A DNA stretch of 64,000 nt from Bolinopsis microptera (Eukaryota > Ctenophora > Tentaculata > Lobata > Bolinopsidae). The stretch spans positions 21,232,103-21,296,102 of the forward strand of contig NC_087072.1 in NCBI RefSeq assembly GCF_026151205.1. Reading direction: 5' to 3'. The notes beneath the pieces were generated by a model. That model did no database searches, was not told where the DNA came from, and worked only from the letters and a program-made list of their open reading frames with translations. The first letter of the stretch is position 1, and each line of letters starts with the position of its first letter. This document shows, piece by piece, positions 1 through 13,440 of this stretch. The position numbers and the translations under genes were made by a program.

Positions 1-113
1 AGGTTACCACTATACTGGACCACCAATAGTTGCTAGGTTACTACTATATTAGACCACTACTAGTTGCTAGGTGTTCAGTACCACTAATTGCTAGGTTACC
101 ACTATAACCAACA
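1..113. repeat. Edge of a ~40-bp tandem repeat
   Basis: Three imperfect copies of a roughly 40-bp unit built around TTGCTAGGTTACCACTATA and GACCACCAATAG run into the left window edge, so the array may continue to the left. No coding potential is visible. Confidence 0.6.
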
Positions 114-1518
114 TGCTGAATGCGAGACTTGTCAACAGTGCTGTCAACTCCTGCATTCCTCTACACAAACCCTAACAGAATAGTTTTCATATTGCGTATC
201 ATACTAAGTTCTTATATTGCACGCTTTATCTAATTTTTTACTTTAAATAACGTATAAACTGCTTAAATCTCATATTTCACGTACCAGACGGAATTTTAAG
301 TTTTCACTTCGCGTACTCTATTATTCTACTATAAACTTCCTTTTCTCGAAAGATTTTATTGTAATATCGATATTGAAATTACCGAAAACTGAAAAATGAT
401 TCAAAAGTTGTGATATTCGCATTTTTGGGTTCATTTTAGCTTCATTCAGTTTTAAAACTTGAAAACTTTGTAGTACGAGCAGATAATTTAAAATCTCGAA
501 GCAATTTCAAGATTTGCTAATTTTAATTATAATTTTAATTATATTATAACATTAGCTAAGTTGTCATCATAATTCATACTATACACGTAGGTGTGCCACT
601 TTTAACATAAGTTGTCAGAATTGGCCATAACTTTTAAAGTTCCCGACCTTTATGAGGCTTTTCCCTTAGTAGTTCATAACTCAGCTGACACCTCTATTTT
701 ACAAACACAGTTTCAAGAGTATAAGCTTGCAACTTAACAAGGGGGTTGCAGAAAATAACAGAGTATTTTTATGAGGATTGAATCAATGTAGGGAGCCGAG
801 TATTGGCATGCTCCAGCACATGAATACATATTATAATTATATGTATAACAACTAACACGTGCACTTCTGTCGACAGTAACTTGATCCTCTCCTAATCCGG
901 ATCTCTATACTACACTTAATTGCCTCATCCACTCCTAAAATAACCGTATATTTATTTGTGCTGCCTAGATCGTTAGCGAGCTGTTGTTATATGTAATATA
1001 ACTCGTAGTAAGCTTGCTACAACACCAGTGTACATCATCACCGCCTACCTCATACGCTGCTCTTTAAGGTTAATTAATTATCACTACAATTATCTTTACA
1101 ATTATCTCTCTTATATACAGATTACTTTTATAGCAGTTCATTTACTTTTCAGCAGTCCAAGATACAGAGCACAGAGAGCTATATATTTTATCGTATAATA
1201 TAATTGCGTAATAATCTAGCGCGTTAGTGGAGGGAATATCATCTAGTTAAATTAAATTAAAGTATATGAACTTAGTGGAACTTAAGGGGGACGTGTCTCT
1301 CAGGTGACAAAGAGAATGGGCCTCCTCTCCACTTTATCTTAGCTGTCCAGCAGAGCCCAGTAATTCATTATTCTCCTCCCCATCACGCTCTCTGATGATA
1401 CCCTACCATCACAGCCTCAGTTACTCAGTTTTGTGAGTTCATATCTCTCTCGTTCGTTCCCCGTCTGTGACTCTGTTCTTTGACGATCACCCCTCTTCAA
1501 TCTTCCCTCACTAGCAAC
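114..1518 (+). promoter_or_regulatory. Region upstream of PKG first exon A
   Basis: No gene is seen here. The stretch is AT-rich up to about 1300 and then turns pyrimidine-rich (CTCTCT and TTCC runs) over the last 150 bases before the ATG at 1519. This is where a promoter and 5' leader for first exon A would lie. No clear TATA box sits at a suitable distance. The promoter role is inferred only from the exon that follows. Confidence 0.3.
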
Positions 1519-1543
1519 ATGCCTAGCAACATGCCATCTTCAG
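1519..1543 (+). CDS. prkg: PKG alternative first coding exon A
   Basis: A short candidate first coding exon with ATG at 1519. It encodes MPSNMPSS plus the first base of a glycine codon and ends at a strong donor (G|GTAAGAA). The 25 coding bases leave phase 1, the phase required by the shared acceptor at 32302, and the junction codon becomes Gly. The predicted isoform has 765 residues. The N-terminus is short and Ser/Pro-rich, with no recognised targeting motif. It is the most distal of five such exons, about 30.8 kb from the shared part. Support is the phase and donor match repeated in five places; transcript evidence is needed to confirm use. Confidence 0.6.
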
Positions 1544-1864
1544 GTAAGAACTAGTTGTTCTAGGTACACTATTGTTGGTACATGCATTTTAAGAAACAGG
1601 ATTTCCACTGTAAATCCGTGAAGGTGGGCTTGATTCTTCGTCTTGTCAAGGACTAAGGTCTTATCCCCAATAGTTCCCACCCAGAGTAGGCGGAGTTCCC
1701 ACCCAAAGTAGGCGGAGTTCCTACTTGTTGTATATATTATCTAGACAATAGATCCGGAAACAAGCAGCCTCGACAACAACTCCTGGACCTGGTGCTCCTA
1801 CAATAAGATTACGATAAATATCATATAACAAAATATAAATTAGTCAATATAGTCGAATAAAGGG

Positions 1865-1925
1865 CGTGATAGAGTATTACTAGTAAAGTAGTAGTTAGCT
1901 TGGCGCCCCTCTTTACCCTATCACG
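1865..1925. repeat. Short inverted repeat
   Basis: GGGCGTGATAGAGTA on the left pairs with TACCCTATCACG about 45 bases later (11 of 12 positions). It could be a very small MITE or a chance hairpin. No target-site duplication is obvious. Confidence 0.3.
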
Positions 1926-3689
1926 AGTACGTCAGTACAGCTACAAGAGCGTGTATTAAGTCTCCATATCTTGCGTTCCATTTTATCAGAGGTTGATCAC
2001 TTTTCAGTTTGAATTTTAATCTCAAACACATTTTTCATTTCTGGCTTCTGCACCTTCCTGCGTATCCTCACACGATAAAACTATAAAACTATATCCTCTA
2101 TTATTCGTTAATCGCCTCTTAATGTCCAGTTGGTATTTTACCCACGCAGGTTCTTGACAGTTGATTAGGAGGATCCTCTATTCTTGAATTGTCGTAGTCA
2201 GCCAAGTTCTTGATCTCCCAGTATGCCTTTTAAGTTTTAGCCGACTTTTATTTTCTGATAAAAACGGAGTTTTAACCTGTTGTTAGAAAACAGAATAGTT
2301 TTAGTAATGAACCGCACAATGATTATTTTCAGTGTGTTGGATCTTCGTATTAGATAACCTTTGTAGTTTGTATGTAAAAGGCTTTTCGTCACAGAAACCA
2401 TGTTAAAGTAAGTCTAAACTGCAGACCATCCGGTAGTAGGTACGACCAGGCTGTAGCAGGTACGCCACTGCACAGCAGGTAGTAGGAACCTGATACCTGG
2501 CAGTGGGTACTATCTGACACATTCCTTTACCCTCCTCTAACAGTACAGTCACCTGACCGGCCATGTTAATAACTTAATTATAGGTGAAGTGTCCAACAAC
2601 CTCAGATCCAATCTAGTTCCCCTTCTTCTAATTACAACAGACCATTATCAGATTGGTACCGGGTTGGCGTGGAAATTAGGGTTCAAGAGTGCCAGCTACC
2701 CCTTGCAAATTAGGGTTCAAGACTGCCAACTGGCTGCAGGTCGGTACCAAGATGGCGTGGAAATTAGGTGTCATGAGGTTGACAACTATATGCAGGGAGG
2801 AGGGCCTGTGGAACGCAGATAGGGGGTATGGCTGTAGAGAGGTTTTTAACTTAACTACAGAGATCAGGGTTGCAGCTGCAATACAGGAGGCTCAGGGGGT
2901 ATCAATCTACGTGTGCAGCCGACTACGTTTGGCCAACTCTTTGTTATTAATATTTAATGAGCTGTGAGCACGTTCCCCGGTTCCCTGTGCAAGTTACTGA
3001 CTGTAGTAGTTACTAGTTAGGGTAATAACTAATATCTGGGACAGGCCCCTTAAGTGTTAAGACAGGAGTCATTAGAATTGCAATTGCTCTCCAGTATTTA
3101 TTACAGCTTCGTTATTATGGTATGAGGGGTGTTGCTGCTCACTGAGATTATAAAGCTCCATGTTAGGATGTTAGGTTGTAACTTCGTGGGTTGCTTAGCA
3201 ATACTTCGTGGGTTGCTAAGCACCTCGGTGGCTGTTTATCATTCAACTTTCGACACTTAATTCTCCAAGACACGACAACCATGCCTTTTTCGCTGTCATG
3301 TTATGACGTCAATATGTTAACTCATTTGACCCCCCAAGAAGTCTTGTGAAACGCTTTCAAGCTTGCGTAACCGGGTTACTATAACCCTTCGGGGTTTTCA
3401 TTTTGAAAGTTATGACTTGGCCAAACAACAGATTAGAGACGAAAAACATATGCCAAAATACCGGTAGAATAAAAATAAAAACATGAATAGTCGCAGTATG
3501 AGGTGAATAAAGTTAAGCAGATTGTTGTTACCTCAGGTTTGCCCGCTATACATACACATAACTTGTAGTTAAGATGAAAGCTGAGGGTGGGGGGCCAGTA
3601 GATGAGAATTGAATTACACCTTCAATGACAGGGTCAAAGCAGCTCATTCCATTTTCTGTGTATTCAGTACTCATAAATCAAACCTCTAC

Positions 3690-3875
3690 AATGCAACCCC
3701 TTCTATACGACCCCTTCTATACTACCCCTTCTATACGACCCCTTCTATACGACCCCTTCTATACGACCCCTTCTATACTACCCCTTCTATACGACCCCTT
3801 CTTTACGACCCATTCTAAACGACCCCTTCTATACGAACCCTTCTGTACGACCCCTTCTATACGACCCCTTCTATA
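3690..3875. repeat. Minisatellite, ~14-15-bp unit
   Basis: About twelve tandem copies of CCCCTTCTATACGA with a few substitutions (CTACTA, TTTACGA). The pyrimidine-rich unit has few stops on the plus strand, which produces spurious short ORFs rich in Pro, Leu and Tyr. Confidence 0.85.
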
Positions 3876-4327
3876 AGTATACGGTACCGGAGGGAGACAA
3901 ATCAAGAAAGTGGTTTTGATTTCCCACGGAAAGGAAATTAAGTAACATACAATTTAAACATTTACATTGATAGCTCATAATTGTTTCACCGATAATACAT
4001 AATTATTTCCTAATTACCTCCCCACTATATTCTATAGTCCGAATGTAATGAAGGGTAACTGCTTATGGGGCTGTAAAATGAAGCAGATAGGTTAGTGGAG
4101 ATCTCTAATAGCCTTATGTCTGCTGATTAGTACTGATCAACAAAGGGAGACAGCTTATAATCAATGATCAGCTTTCATTTGTCGTGATTTATATTCCGTG
4201 TACGCATGCTTTTGATAACGATTCGTAGTCTTGCATCCGAAATTATCAAGAGTTATTTTTCGAAAAGCGATTTTGGTCAATGAGGGTCTGTTCTCTTTTA
4301 TTTAACAGTAAACGTTTTCTGAGTGGT

Positions 4328-4512
4328 CATTAGTAACATTTTCAAACCCCCACACGTACACACAAACGTAGAGTGACACACTCACACTCACAATCACACA
4401 CGATCACACACACCGCACACACACACGAACACTTACAGACCCGCACACACTCACAGACCCCCACACACTCACAGACCCCCACACACTCACAGACCCACAC
4501 ACACATGCTCAC
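4328..4512. repeat. CA-rich microsatellite and minisatellite tract
   Basis: Degenerate ACACAC sequence that grades into three copies of a 19-20-bp unit (CACACACTCACAGACCCC). The His/Thr-rich open frame over it is a by-product of the repeat. Confidence 0.75.
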
Positions 4513-7500
4513 ATCCAGGTTCAGTGTTCACTATAGGAACCCCATTCCCCAGCTACACACAAACACACGGTGCCTGCACAGAGGGAGCTACCAATGTGCT
4601 GCACACCGCCACCTGTCCTTTCCTCAGATCACAGCTAATTCTTTCCGAACCATCTCTCATTTCGTTCCAGTTAGATCCGGCCAGTTAGTTGGTGTCACGG
4701 CTGCCTTGGATACCCAGGCTGCAAACATGTTGACAACACTAGTGCCACTCCAGTTTGTTATTTGCATTCTTTCCTGGGTTTTGTCTGCCTAGATTACTAA
4801 CATCCTACTCTTATACCACTAGCTTGCCGCTCTTCATTACCCAAACTTAAAACAATCAACCTGTGGTAAAGTTGGCCGAAAACGACAAGAAATGTTCAAT
4901 TTTAGTTCCCTGAGGTTGATGTTCTGTATACATTTCGGACGGTATAGTGACTAGTTCGGCACTTGCTCAGTCGTCATTTAAACTTGAGTTCTGGTATAAG
5001 GACACCAACCTACTGAATATTCCAGTTCAGTTCAGTAGACGAGAAGACGTCCCTCATAACTTGGTACAACCACAATTTATCGTGATCATGGAGGAGTTAT
5101 ATTTACGTCTTCAGTTTACAAATAGTGAAAGATTAAAGTTCTTATAAAGCTCAACATCATTGTATATCTCGCTGTGTTGAATGGTGATCTCAGCTAGTGC
5201 GATATACTCTATTTTAGTTTATCTCGTAATCATCAACGAATAACGTTTTGCAAGATTCAAGAAAATAATGGACAAATTATGAAATGATGATCACCTGTTT
5301 ATCGAAATATATAGTTGTAATTCCAGATGATTTTGTAGCTATATAAATGAATAATAGTGTACCCCAAGGCCAAGTATGAGAATAAGATAATGATAAAGGC
5401 TGTATCAGTACGTTTTACCTTCAATGATGCAGATTTAATACCCTTAGCCCCATAGTTTAAGTCCAAATACTCAAATATGGCACTGTAGATACTGAGATAG
5501 TGGCAAAGAATGTCTTTCGTTCATTTGATTACGACCCAGTAACTTGCAGATTAAATTGGAGAGTTGTTGTTAGGATGTTACTGTTGTGAGCATATTGTTA
5601 CTCCCTTGTAGCTCTGTGGTATTATGAAGAGTTCTCTTAGCTCGGTTACTATTGCCACGCCCTGATTGTGATAATCATAAACGCCGTTTTGACAACTTTT
5701 AGACTGGAATTAGCTGCTAATTTGGTGTTGAGATTCTGTAATTAAGCCTCATTACCTTCTTCTCGTATTGCTGGTCGTTAATATCGAGCGATGTCAGCTG
5801 ATCAGGATGTCTAAAGCTGAGAGTGCTCTTCAGTATAGGTAGTTAAATACAGACAAAATAAGAAACACACACTTAAGGTACATAAAATCAAGCCGGAACA
5901 CTGAACAGACTACAGAGTTGTCTCTTCCTTGGTTCACATTTCAGGCATCTGGTGTAGGGGGCGAGTGAGATTCTGATTAAATTCCCCTAAAAGTAGGATC
6001 TAAAAATACGTATCCTAATTATTGATGTTAGACTAAGACAATAGTCACGGTGGTAGCCTAATCTTGTAATCCTTTGTGACATGAGTGTAATTCCAGCTCG
6101 ATCTGGAGAGAAGGGATTATAATTACCAATTCTACAGGTCATTAGGCGGCATTTCTATAGAAACGTTTACCCATTTGTTCGCCTCTAGTCACTCAAGTCA
6201 GAGCATTTTTCAGCAATTATTGCAGTTTCTGGTCAAGGAAATCTCAACCCGTCAACATGTTTTCCTTCTTTTCCACGGTTAATAACTACAGCCACCTGCT
6301 CGTTAAATGAACCCAACTTTAACCCTAATTGTATACAGGCCAGCCCAGCACCTCACGTTTAACTAGTATGTTAAATGTAGTTATGCTCCCCGCCGAGAAC
6401 TAATTCCAGCTGGATTGTACGACTTTACATGTTTAAATTGCGCCACTATAAGACCCTCGTACGTCGGCTCGTCAAGTCCTCATAGAAAAGCTATATTTTT
6501 CCAATTCCATTATAACTGGCTGGCTAGTCTTCAATATATAATATAGGGAGATCTCATTACGATTTTAAGGGCTCAAATATTTAACAACTTTGCTCTGTGT
6601 CTTGGCGCCTTACACTATTTTACTATACAACGCTTCACACTGTGCCCCATACCCCCTTATTTGAGGTATGTTGTTTGGTTGTAAAGTTGGAAATTTGGCG
6701 TACATCTTGGGTTTTTCTGTTGCCTTCACCGAGCACGATACAATGTAGTAGGAATGCACATCATGAGCGCAGGGCTACTCCGCATCACGTATCGACTCAC
6801 GGAGGACATTGTTTCATTCCGGCTATTTGGGTAGGTATAAATACGTTTTATTCAGTCTACCACAAGTATTGTTCTCGCCTTTCAATGGAGCAAAATTGAC
6901 CACCACACTGATGTATAGTTTCCATTGTTTCCAATTGTTTTCTTCACCTGACTTTGCCGATCTTTTCCGTCAACTTTTCGCACGCCATTCAACCGCACTT
7001 AACCTAGTCCAATTTAGGTAGCTTGTAAAAGTTGACAAATTTTTAAAGTTTGCGGTAATTTTAACATGATCTGTAAAACTTAATAGTTTTTGTTTGTTTA
7101 AACTAACATGTTAAACCTCATCTGTAAATCTAATCTATGATGCTTATAGTTATACGTCGTTCCCAAAATGTAAAACCAGCTTACCTTGAACTATCCCAAT
7201 AAATTTGTCATACACAAAAGCAATAATGTTATGGATATGTAAGCTAAACATTTTTCATTCATAAGTTCAATAGGTAAACGACCATGGCTTTATATTTAAT
7301 TGAATTAGGTCAGAGTTTTTGTTTTTTAAAGTCAAGAGACTTTTTCAAAAGTTAAAGTATAACTTACCTTGGAGCTCGTCATTTGCACTGTCTGCTGTTA
7401 GAGAAACACCAGTCTCTAGTCTCTACAACTGCTTACTGTATTTCTACACTTCCGCTTTGCTTTACTAAGGTCCACTCAGGTCCCATTGTCTAGCTGAAAA

Positions 7501-10500
7501 AAGATTTAATAACTTAATCATTGGACTAAGGTTGGTATTTTGAAGAATTATGGCCCTTTTTGGTGCATTTTTGTTCGCTTTTGAGGTGTCTTTTGCACAG
7601 GTCACTGAACGGCTAGTTGTTATGGTTACGTCCGTAAAGATATTTTACGCGGTAAAGACCATAGAGCCTTTACTTTCAGGGGCATATAATGTCCACCCAC
7701 AAGAAATGAGGACGCAATACTTGCCCTCAAGTATTGCCCTCTTACTGTTTCTAGTATTATTTTGGTCAATTCCACGAATTAACAGTCTCTTGTAATAATG
7801 GTATACAGGTTCCTTTAAATACAGGGTGTACTAACACTAAGTACTTTACAGTTTACAGTATACACGAGATAGACTAATTAAACCTATTTTATTTGCAGCT
7901 TGTAGATACTGCCAAGCTGCTTAGGCAGAATCTCTGAATTTAAGCAAGACATTGTCACAGATTGTGCAGTCCAGTGTATATTAGACAGCCTTTATTTCTG
8001 GCTGTGCAATATTAATACAATTCATTATTTTGCGAAGTAAGGTTGTGATAATTCGTGAGCGTATTATAAAGGCGTGATTTATTTGTTTGAATTTCCTTGG
8101 AACTCCACTTATGACACGTTCATTTTACAACCGGTTAAATAAAATCGAGTTTTAATAAAATATCCGCGGTGTCACGGGAATACCTTATATCATCATGTCA
8201 ACAGCATTCCTGGAAAATATGGTCGCATATTTAAAGTGGAGAAATTAGGTTGGAAATGGCGGAGATTTTAACAATCTGTCTAATTTTGGTCTTACTCTAT
8301 TCCTATCACATCAAAATTGCTTTAAGATTGACCAAACTCGTGGAAGACTAATTATTTCGATCTTTGCTTCACTTCGATCTAGCTTCAGTAATAGTATCAA
8401 GTTGATTAATTGAAAACCTACAGTTCGAGTTATGGACAAACCAGATTAGAGAAAACAGTATCTTGTTGAAATGTACAGGTGATGGTGAACAAAACACGTT
8501 AATAAGAGCCATAGCACCAATGAGAGCCTGAATTCTGCCATCTGGAATCTGCCATCTGGATATTGTTTTGTTTTTGAAGTTCCGACACAAGTAACTCCCC
8601 GCAGTGGTCATTAGTCACTCCATTTTCAAAGTAAAAACGTAGAATTAACTGTAATGTCATGGTAACGATTTGCATAGCTTACTATTATATCCTAGTATCA
8701 TATCAAGTAATTGGATTGCCAGCAATTATTGATAATATGGAAATGTGACCACCACAAATTAGTTAACTGTAGAGCAGACAGTGTGGTATTCATTTGGACA
8801 TCATTTTAAATCAAATATCACTCTTAAAATAGTTATCTCTGGAGAAGATCTTAATTGATTCTGACGATCGTAATTGCTTTAAGTTTCATCGCAGTAACTG
8901 CTTTCAGCTGGCCAAGAGAACATGTTGATGTTATTGTTGTGTATAGTAGTAGTAGTAATAGTAGTAGTATTAGTTTACTATTCTTATTATTATTAATATT
9001 AAGATACAGTTTATTCTGATCAAATACAGCTTGTTTTGTTTCTGATAACGGCCACATTTTTGTTTTTACCGTTCCGTTCAACCTCTACCGATACCAAACA
9101 CTCTCAAAATAAACACCGCTCTTGTACAAATAAAGTAGAGCACGTGCATGTAAGATGTATAATGTGCTCGCACGTGCAGGAGTACGTTCTTCTACCAACT
9201 ACCGCGACCACAAACGTTACATGTGATGCTGCGATATATTCTTATATTAGAAGATACCATCCTCTTAGTGGTTGTACATATCGTATACTCACAGCCTGAT
9301 GCAGCCACGTATTGCATTATGCACGCAGCACATTTTGGTTTAATATACAGCAAACATAAATGTAACCTACTCAGTGTATACCTATTCCTTGTCATTTGTA
9401 TTGGGATACATGATCAGCTGTAATATCTTAAGTTTCCAATGTTATCTCTTTAGTAATAGCAGGGAACTGAAGATTACGGCAAATAACGTGTGTAACATAC
9501 CCGATAGAATGCACTCGCGACAGAAGCCCTAGAACACGCGTTAATTGTCCTGTCCAACAACTGTACTCAATGCTTCCTTGATTTGTCACCCTCTTTACCC
9601 TGCACAGTGCACATACAAAATATGAGCTTTATTATTATCAACTTTTCCTAAATTTGCAGCAACAATACAGAAATTGGAAGTGTGAATTAGTATACAGTGT
9701 TTGTGAGACCAATACGTGAGGTAGTATTGAAACAAATGAACGGATCGGAGGTAGAAGAGAGCGATGGAAGTGGGACCTGCAAATTCAGCAGTTTCGGTAA
9801 TGAGTCCATACATGTGTTCCAAATCCACTGGTTACCAGCCCAACTGGTTGCCAGCCCGACAACTTCTCATTTGTTGCCCTAATTCCACCACCAATTGCCT
9901 TGTTCCGCCTATTGATTTATTTTAGCCATCATGTGACGCTAATTTAATGTTATATACTCTAAACAGCACTAATTTTATAATGTACTAAGCCAGATCAAGA
10001 GCACGTACACTTTACAAGATATAGCATTTGAAGTTACATTTTGATCTAACAGGAAATGGTCTTGACTCCTGAAGTGGTACTCAAAGATGTGATTCGAATG
10101 TTAGGTTATTGTGTAAAACAGCTATAATTGTTTTGCAATACAATAAGATAATTTTCGCTGATTCAATCTATTTTTCGTGCTCTTACATTACATTTAATTT
10201 CATTGACACTTAGCCTAAAGTTTAAGTATTTTAATGTGCATTTGCTGTACTGAGAGTAATTATTGATGTTTTGAGTAACTTTACTTTTTGAGATCGTATG
10301 TGAATATGTTAACTAAGAATCATCTCGACAACCGTGTTACCACGACAATCGTGTTACCACGACAACAGTGTTGCCGCAGTTACAATGTCTTAATGCTTTG
10401 CTTTCTTTCAAAGATGGCACTAAATAAGGAAATAATAAGAAATTAAAACTCCGATCATTAACCATTTAATATTAGAGTATTATGAATTAGACACAACGTT

Positions 10501-10841
10501 AACACCTTTTATCGTTAAACTGTTACTCGGCTCAGTTGCTTAAGAGCAAAGTTCGCCGATCATCACCACTTTATCATTTGAATTATTCATTTTGAACGCA
10601 AATGATGAGGTAGCTGAGATATCTAGCATTACAAAACTTATATTACTAGTTACTACACTTTATTACTACACTTTATTCCTAGCGTTACAGTTCTTGCTAC
10701 CCATTGTTTCAAACCCAGTTACTGTTGATACGATAATAAACTGTAAGGAGTTGACTTGAAATATGATAGGCTTGTTTGTATGTAGAACAGTGCGGAGAGA
10801 GAGAAGACACCTGTTAGCCAGTAGAGAACAACACCGTCATC

Positions 10842-10869
10842 ATGCCAATGTTCGGCAGCAAGAATAAGG
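10842..10869 (+). CDS. prkg: PKG alternative first coding exon B
   Basis: The ATG at 10842 lies in the context CGTCATCATG. The exon encodes MPMFGSKNK plus the first base of a glycine codon and ends at G|GTGAGT, a consensus donor. Its 28 coding bases leave phase 1 and fit the shared acceptor at 32302, giving a 766-residue isoform. The upstream 60 bases are purine-rich (GCGGAGAGAGAGAAG) and look like a leader. The peptide is basic (two Lys) and starts Met-Pro, as do exons A and D. Evidence is splice phase and donor quality, plus the parallel with the four other first exons. Confidence 0.65.
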
Positions 10870-12057
10870 GTGAGTCTATGGTGATTATTTGCACTGATCT
10901 TAGTCAGTTGTTTTACTTCTTACAGCTGTTAACGTTCCTGGCTCCAAGTTATACATTTTCCATGAGTGAATGTTTTACTCTAAAACTTTGTTATTTTTCA
11001 ATTTGGAGTTGGATTATTTTGAGGAAACGATGTAACAGAGTCGATATATTTTAATGTTGCCATAGGGTGGCAAGTCCCCATACATCGTGGTCCGGTAGTT
11101 TCATTGCGTCTCAATATATGGGACAAGACAATTATATATTATATTATATTAATTATATAATAGACGCTGAAAATCCCGGTTTATTAGAAATTATAAATCC
11201 CGGTTTATTAGAAATTATAAATCCCGGTTTATTAGAAACTAGAGATCCCGGTTTATTAGAAACTAGAGATCTCAGTATCACAATTCACGAAGACAATAGA
11301 TCCAGTATAGCAGGGTTCATAAGTATGTCTCTAATTTATGCGCGAGTTAATTAACCATAATGTGACAACTATAGAATTCTTAATGAGTGAGCAATTATTA
11401 AGTCGCAGGAATTCGAAGCGATATTTATGCGGTATGCTTAGACATAATATTTATCAGGTATTATATACATACTATACCTGCCATACGTGCTCTTCATTGA
11501 GCATGTTCGATTATAATAGGCGACTAAATCCAATTACACTCTTTGATGTTACTGTTCAACAGTTTATCAGTAAACGTGTCAATTGCAACTCAGTCTCAGA
11601 GGCAACTCTAAGAATTCTGCTCCTTATCTGTAGCTCTTAACTTATAATAAACTCTTCTAGTTTCTGCATAATTATTTCGCTAGTTGACATATGTGATTCC
11701 GACCGACAAAGTCTTCTCAGGGTAAAATTCCGTAATTTATGATGCACATGTCACATGGTAAACTATCACTTTAGCATATTTTATCGCCTGAAAAATGCCA
11801 CCGACCAGACTAGGTATTTACTGCCGATTTACCTGATAATTCACTTCATATCCAACTTTTGCGAGGTTTGCTTCGCAAGCCTTTAGCTCTCTAAACTTGA
11901 TAACCAACCGTTTTTGATTGCCGCCATGTGAAAAAGCGAATATTTTGCATTTCACATTAGCTTACATCAGTAATGGTAGATTCTTAAAACAGCTTTTATT
12001 TTAAACAAACTTACAAAACCCTGCAATAGACTGCCCCTTGTTAATTTTATCAACAAC
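10870..12057 (+). other. Intron sequence after exon B
   Basis: Apart from the 24-bp repeat at 11171-11276, this stretch is AT-rich and unremarkable. The short frames at 11067-11640 show no domain I can name. Confidence 0.4.
11171..11276. repeat. 24-bp tandem repeat, four copies
   Basis: Units share CCCGGTTTATTAGAAA. The first copies end ATTATAAAT and the later ones ACTAGAGAT, so the array consists of two sub-types in order. Confidence 0.85.
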
Positions 12058-12503
12058 TTATAGATAATTAACATTGTCACACCCCTTACTATCACCTACA
12101 ATGCTATTAATACCGGATCCAACGGCACCACGAATATCCACATCAGTTGCCTTAATGTTGAGGTTTGTTCTTATGCTCACAGTGTCATCACCTGGCATAA
12201 CCACAACTCTTCTAAGCTTTCTTGATCCTAGAAACATGTTACTTCGTTCTGGCTGTAAATAAGATAGTGGGCCACCATTTAAACATGCACTGTACGGTAC
12301 ACACGACGCGACGGTGGTGGCAGGTAGAGATTAGTAACACAACTTATAGCTGAGCTGGTAGTAGTACTACGCTGCAAATCTGCAGAGTGCCGCACATACC
12401 ACATACCGCACATACCACGTGAATAACCTGGAATTAGGCTCATGTCTCCAGAGTCCAGAACTAAGTGCAGTTGACCAGGGCCTTGATAGATGATCCTCAC
12501 CAT
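12058..12503 (-). CDS. Candidate two-exon small gene, unknown function
   Basis: On the minus strand an ATG at 12503 opens an 88-base exon (12416-12503) ending G|GTATGT in phase 1. A second segment (12058-12227) begins after TTTCTAG and closes with TAA. Joined, they give an 85-residue protein with no internal stop. Exon 1 reads MVRIIYQGPGQLHLVLDSGD onward and exon 2 contains VVVMPGDDTVSIRTNLNIKA. The composition is protein-like and I do not recognise the family. An in-frame extension with acceptor TTACAG at about 12257 also exists but meets a stop in phase 1, so the TTTCTAG site fits better. It lies inside the PKG 5' region in antisense. It could instead be a fragment of an unrecognised mobile element, since repeat-like GC-rich DNA follows at 12540-12720. 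Confidence 0.35.
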
Positions 12504-12841
12504 TGAGGGCTAGTATAGTGTTACTCAAAAGCATGATAATGCGCGGCGCAACGAAGCGACAACGTCCCCCAAACCAGGGCCGTAGCCATGTTTTAAGTTT
12601 GGGAGCGCAGTAAGCACTTTGTCAAGTGATGCCGCGGCTCACCGCGCACTTGCACCCTTGATGTCGCTTTCCCTAGCCAGTACCTTCGCGAAATATCAAA
12701 ACCTGGGCTAATTGAACAAAAATGTGGGGAAAAAGAGGCCCGGTATAGATAGGTACCCAATATAGAGAGGCATATAGTATTGGTAAGAGGTTTTACCGTA
12801 ATGGATTTCTCACATTACGGAGCAAAGACATGATTCACTTT

Positions 12842-13440
12842 TCTTTTTTTTCTTTTTTTTAAAAAGAGGCTGGGCCTGGTTGGCCCACGAGAGGATAGCA
12901 TATGAATGCTATGGCAGTCCTGTGGGAGGATGCCGGTGGAATTAAGATGCGTAGTCAAGGATGATGGTAAGCGTTGTGGGGTGTGTCATAGATGAACGCT
13001 TAAGTGGTGGTTGAGTGTGGAAGAGAGAGGCGAAACAAGACGGCGTTAAAATAGTCGCTATGTTACGCCTGTCTGGTCCAACTCCTCTGGCACAATTAAG
13101 CGTTTTGTGTGGTTTGCAAAGTTGACAATGGTGGAGATGTGTTGATTGTCGAATATGTCATTGACAGAGAGGTAGTAGTCCCGGAAATATTGACCTCTTA
13201 TTTGGGCAATAGCCGATTCACTTGTTAACTGAGGAAGGCATATATCTGGTTTAGGGCTCTTTCTATAGACTTGAATGCTACATTTTTGAAAGCCCCTTCG
13301 ACGTCTAAGAAGGTTAACCTAGAAGTAGAGACACCCCAAAGCTTATGATTGTCCGTTCTATTTAGTGTACATTTTTGTGTAGAGCTGTCTCAGTTGAGGC
13401 ACCTTTGACAAGACCGACTTGTATAACAGTTGTGCCCATG
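12842..13440 (-). pseudogene. Decayed non-LTR reverse transcriptase fragment with poly-A
   Basis: Reading the minus strand, 13375-13425 gives GASTETALHKNVH, which resembles the conserved block before RT motif A. Then 13235-13312 gives FLDVEGAFKNVAFKSIERAL, the RT motif-A region with its catalytic Asp. Next comes a frame change into a stretch that reads QIRGQYFRDYYLSVNDIFDN and ends at a stop near 13071. The fragment finishes in an untranslated tail and an A-rich run (T-rich on plus) at 12842-12862. Stops, frameshifts and loss of the YxDD region show it is dead and internally deleted. This is a 5'-truncated LINE copy of jockey/R1/CR1 type; the clade is not determined. Confidence 0.7.

Larger units (their letters stand above)
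1544..10841 (+). other. Intron sequence between PKG first exons A and B
   Basis: I see no convincing gene in this 9.3-kb stretch. It holds a 25-bp direct duplication at 1677-1726 (GTAGGCGGAGTTCC core), the minisatellite at 3690-3875, a CA-rich tract at 4328-4512, a TAG/TAA trinucleotide stretch near 8945-8980 and an 18-bp triplet repeat at 10324-10376. A TATAAATA-like box at 6836 is followed only by a four-codon ORF. The open frames of 60-100 codons have no homology I recognise. Confidence 0.5.

Noticed and set aside
7550..7795. 81-codon frame with hydrophobic ends
   Set aside because: Its length is within chance for 64 kb of AT-rich DNA. No homology, no splice partners and no promoter are seen.
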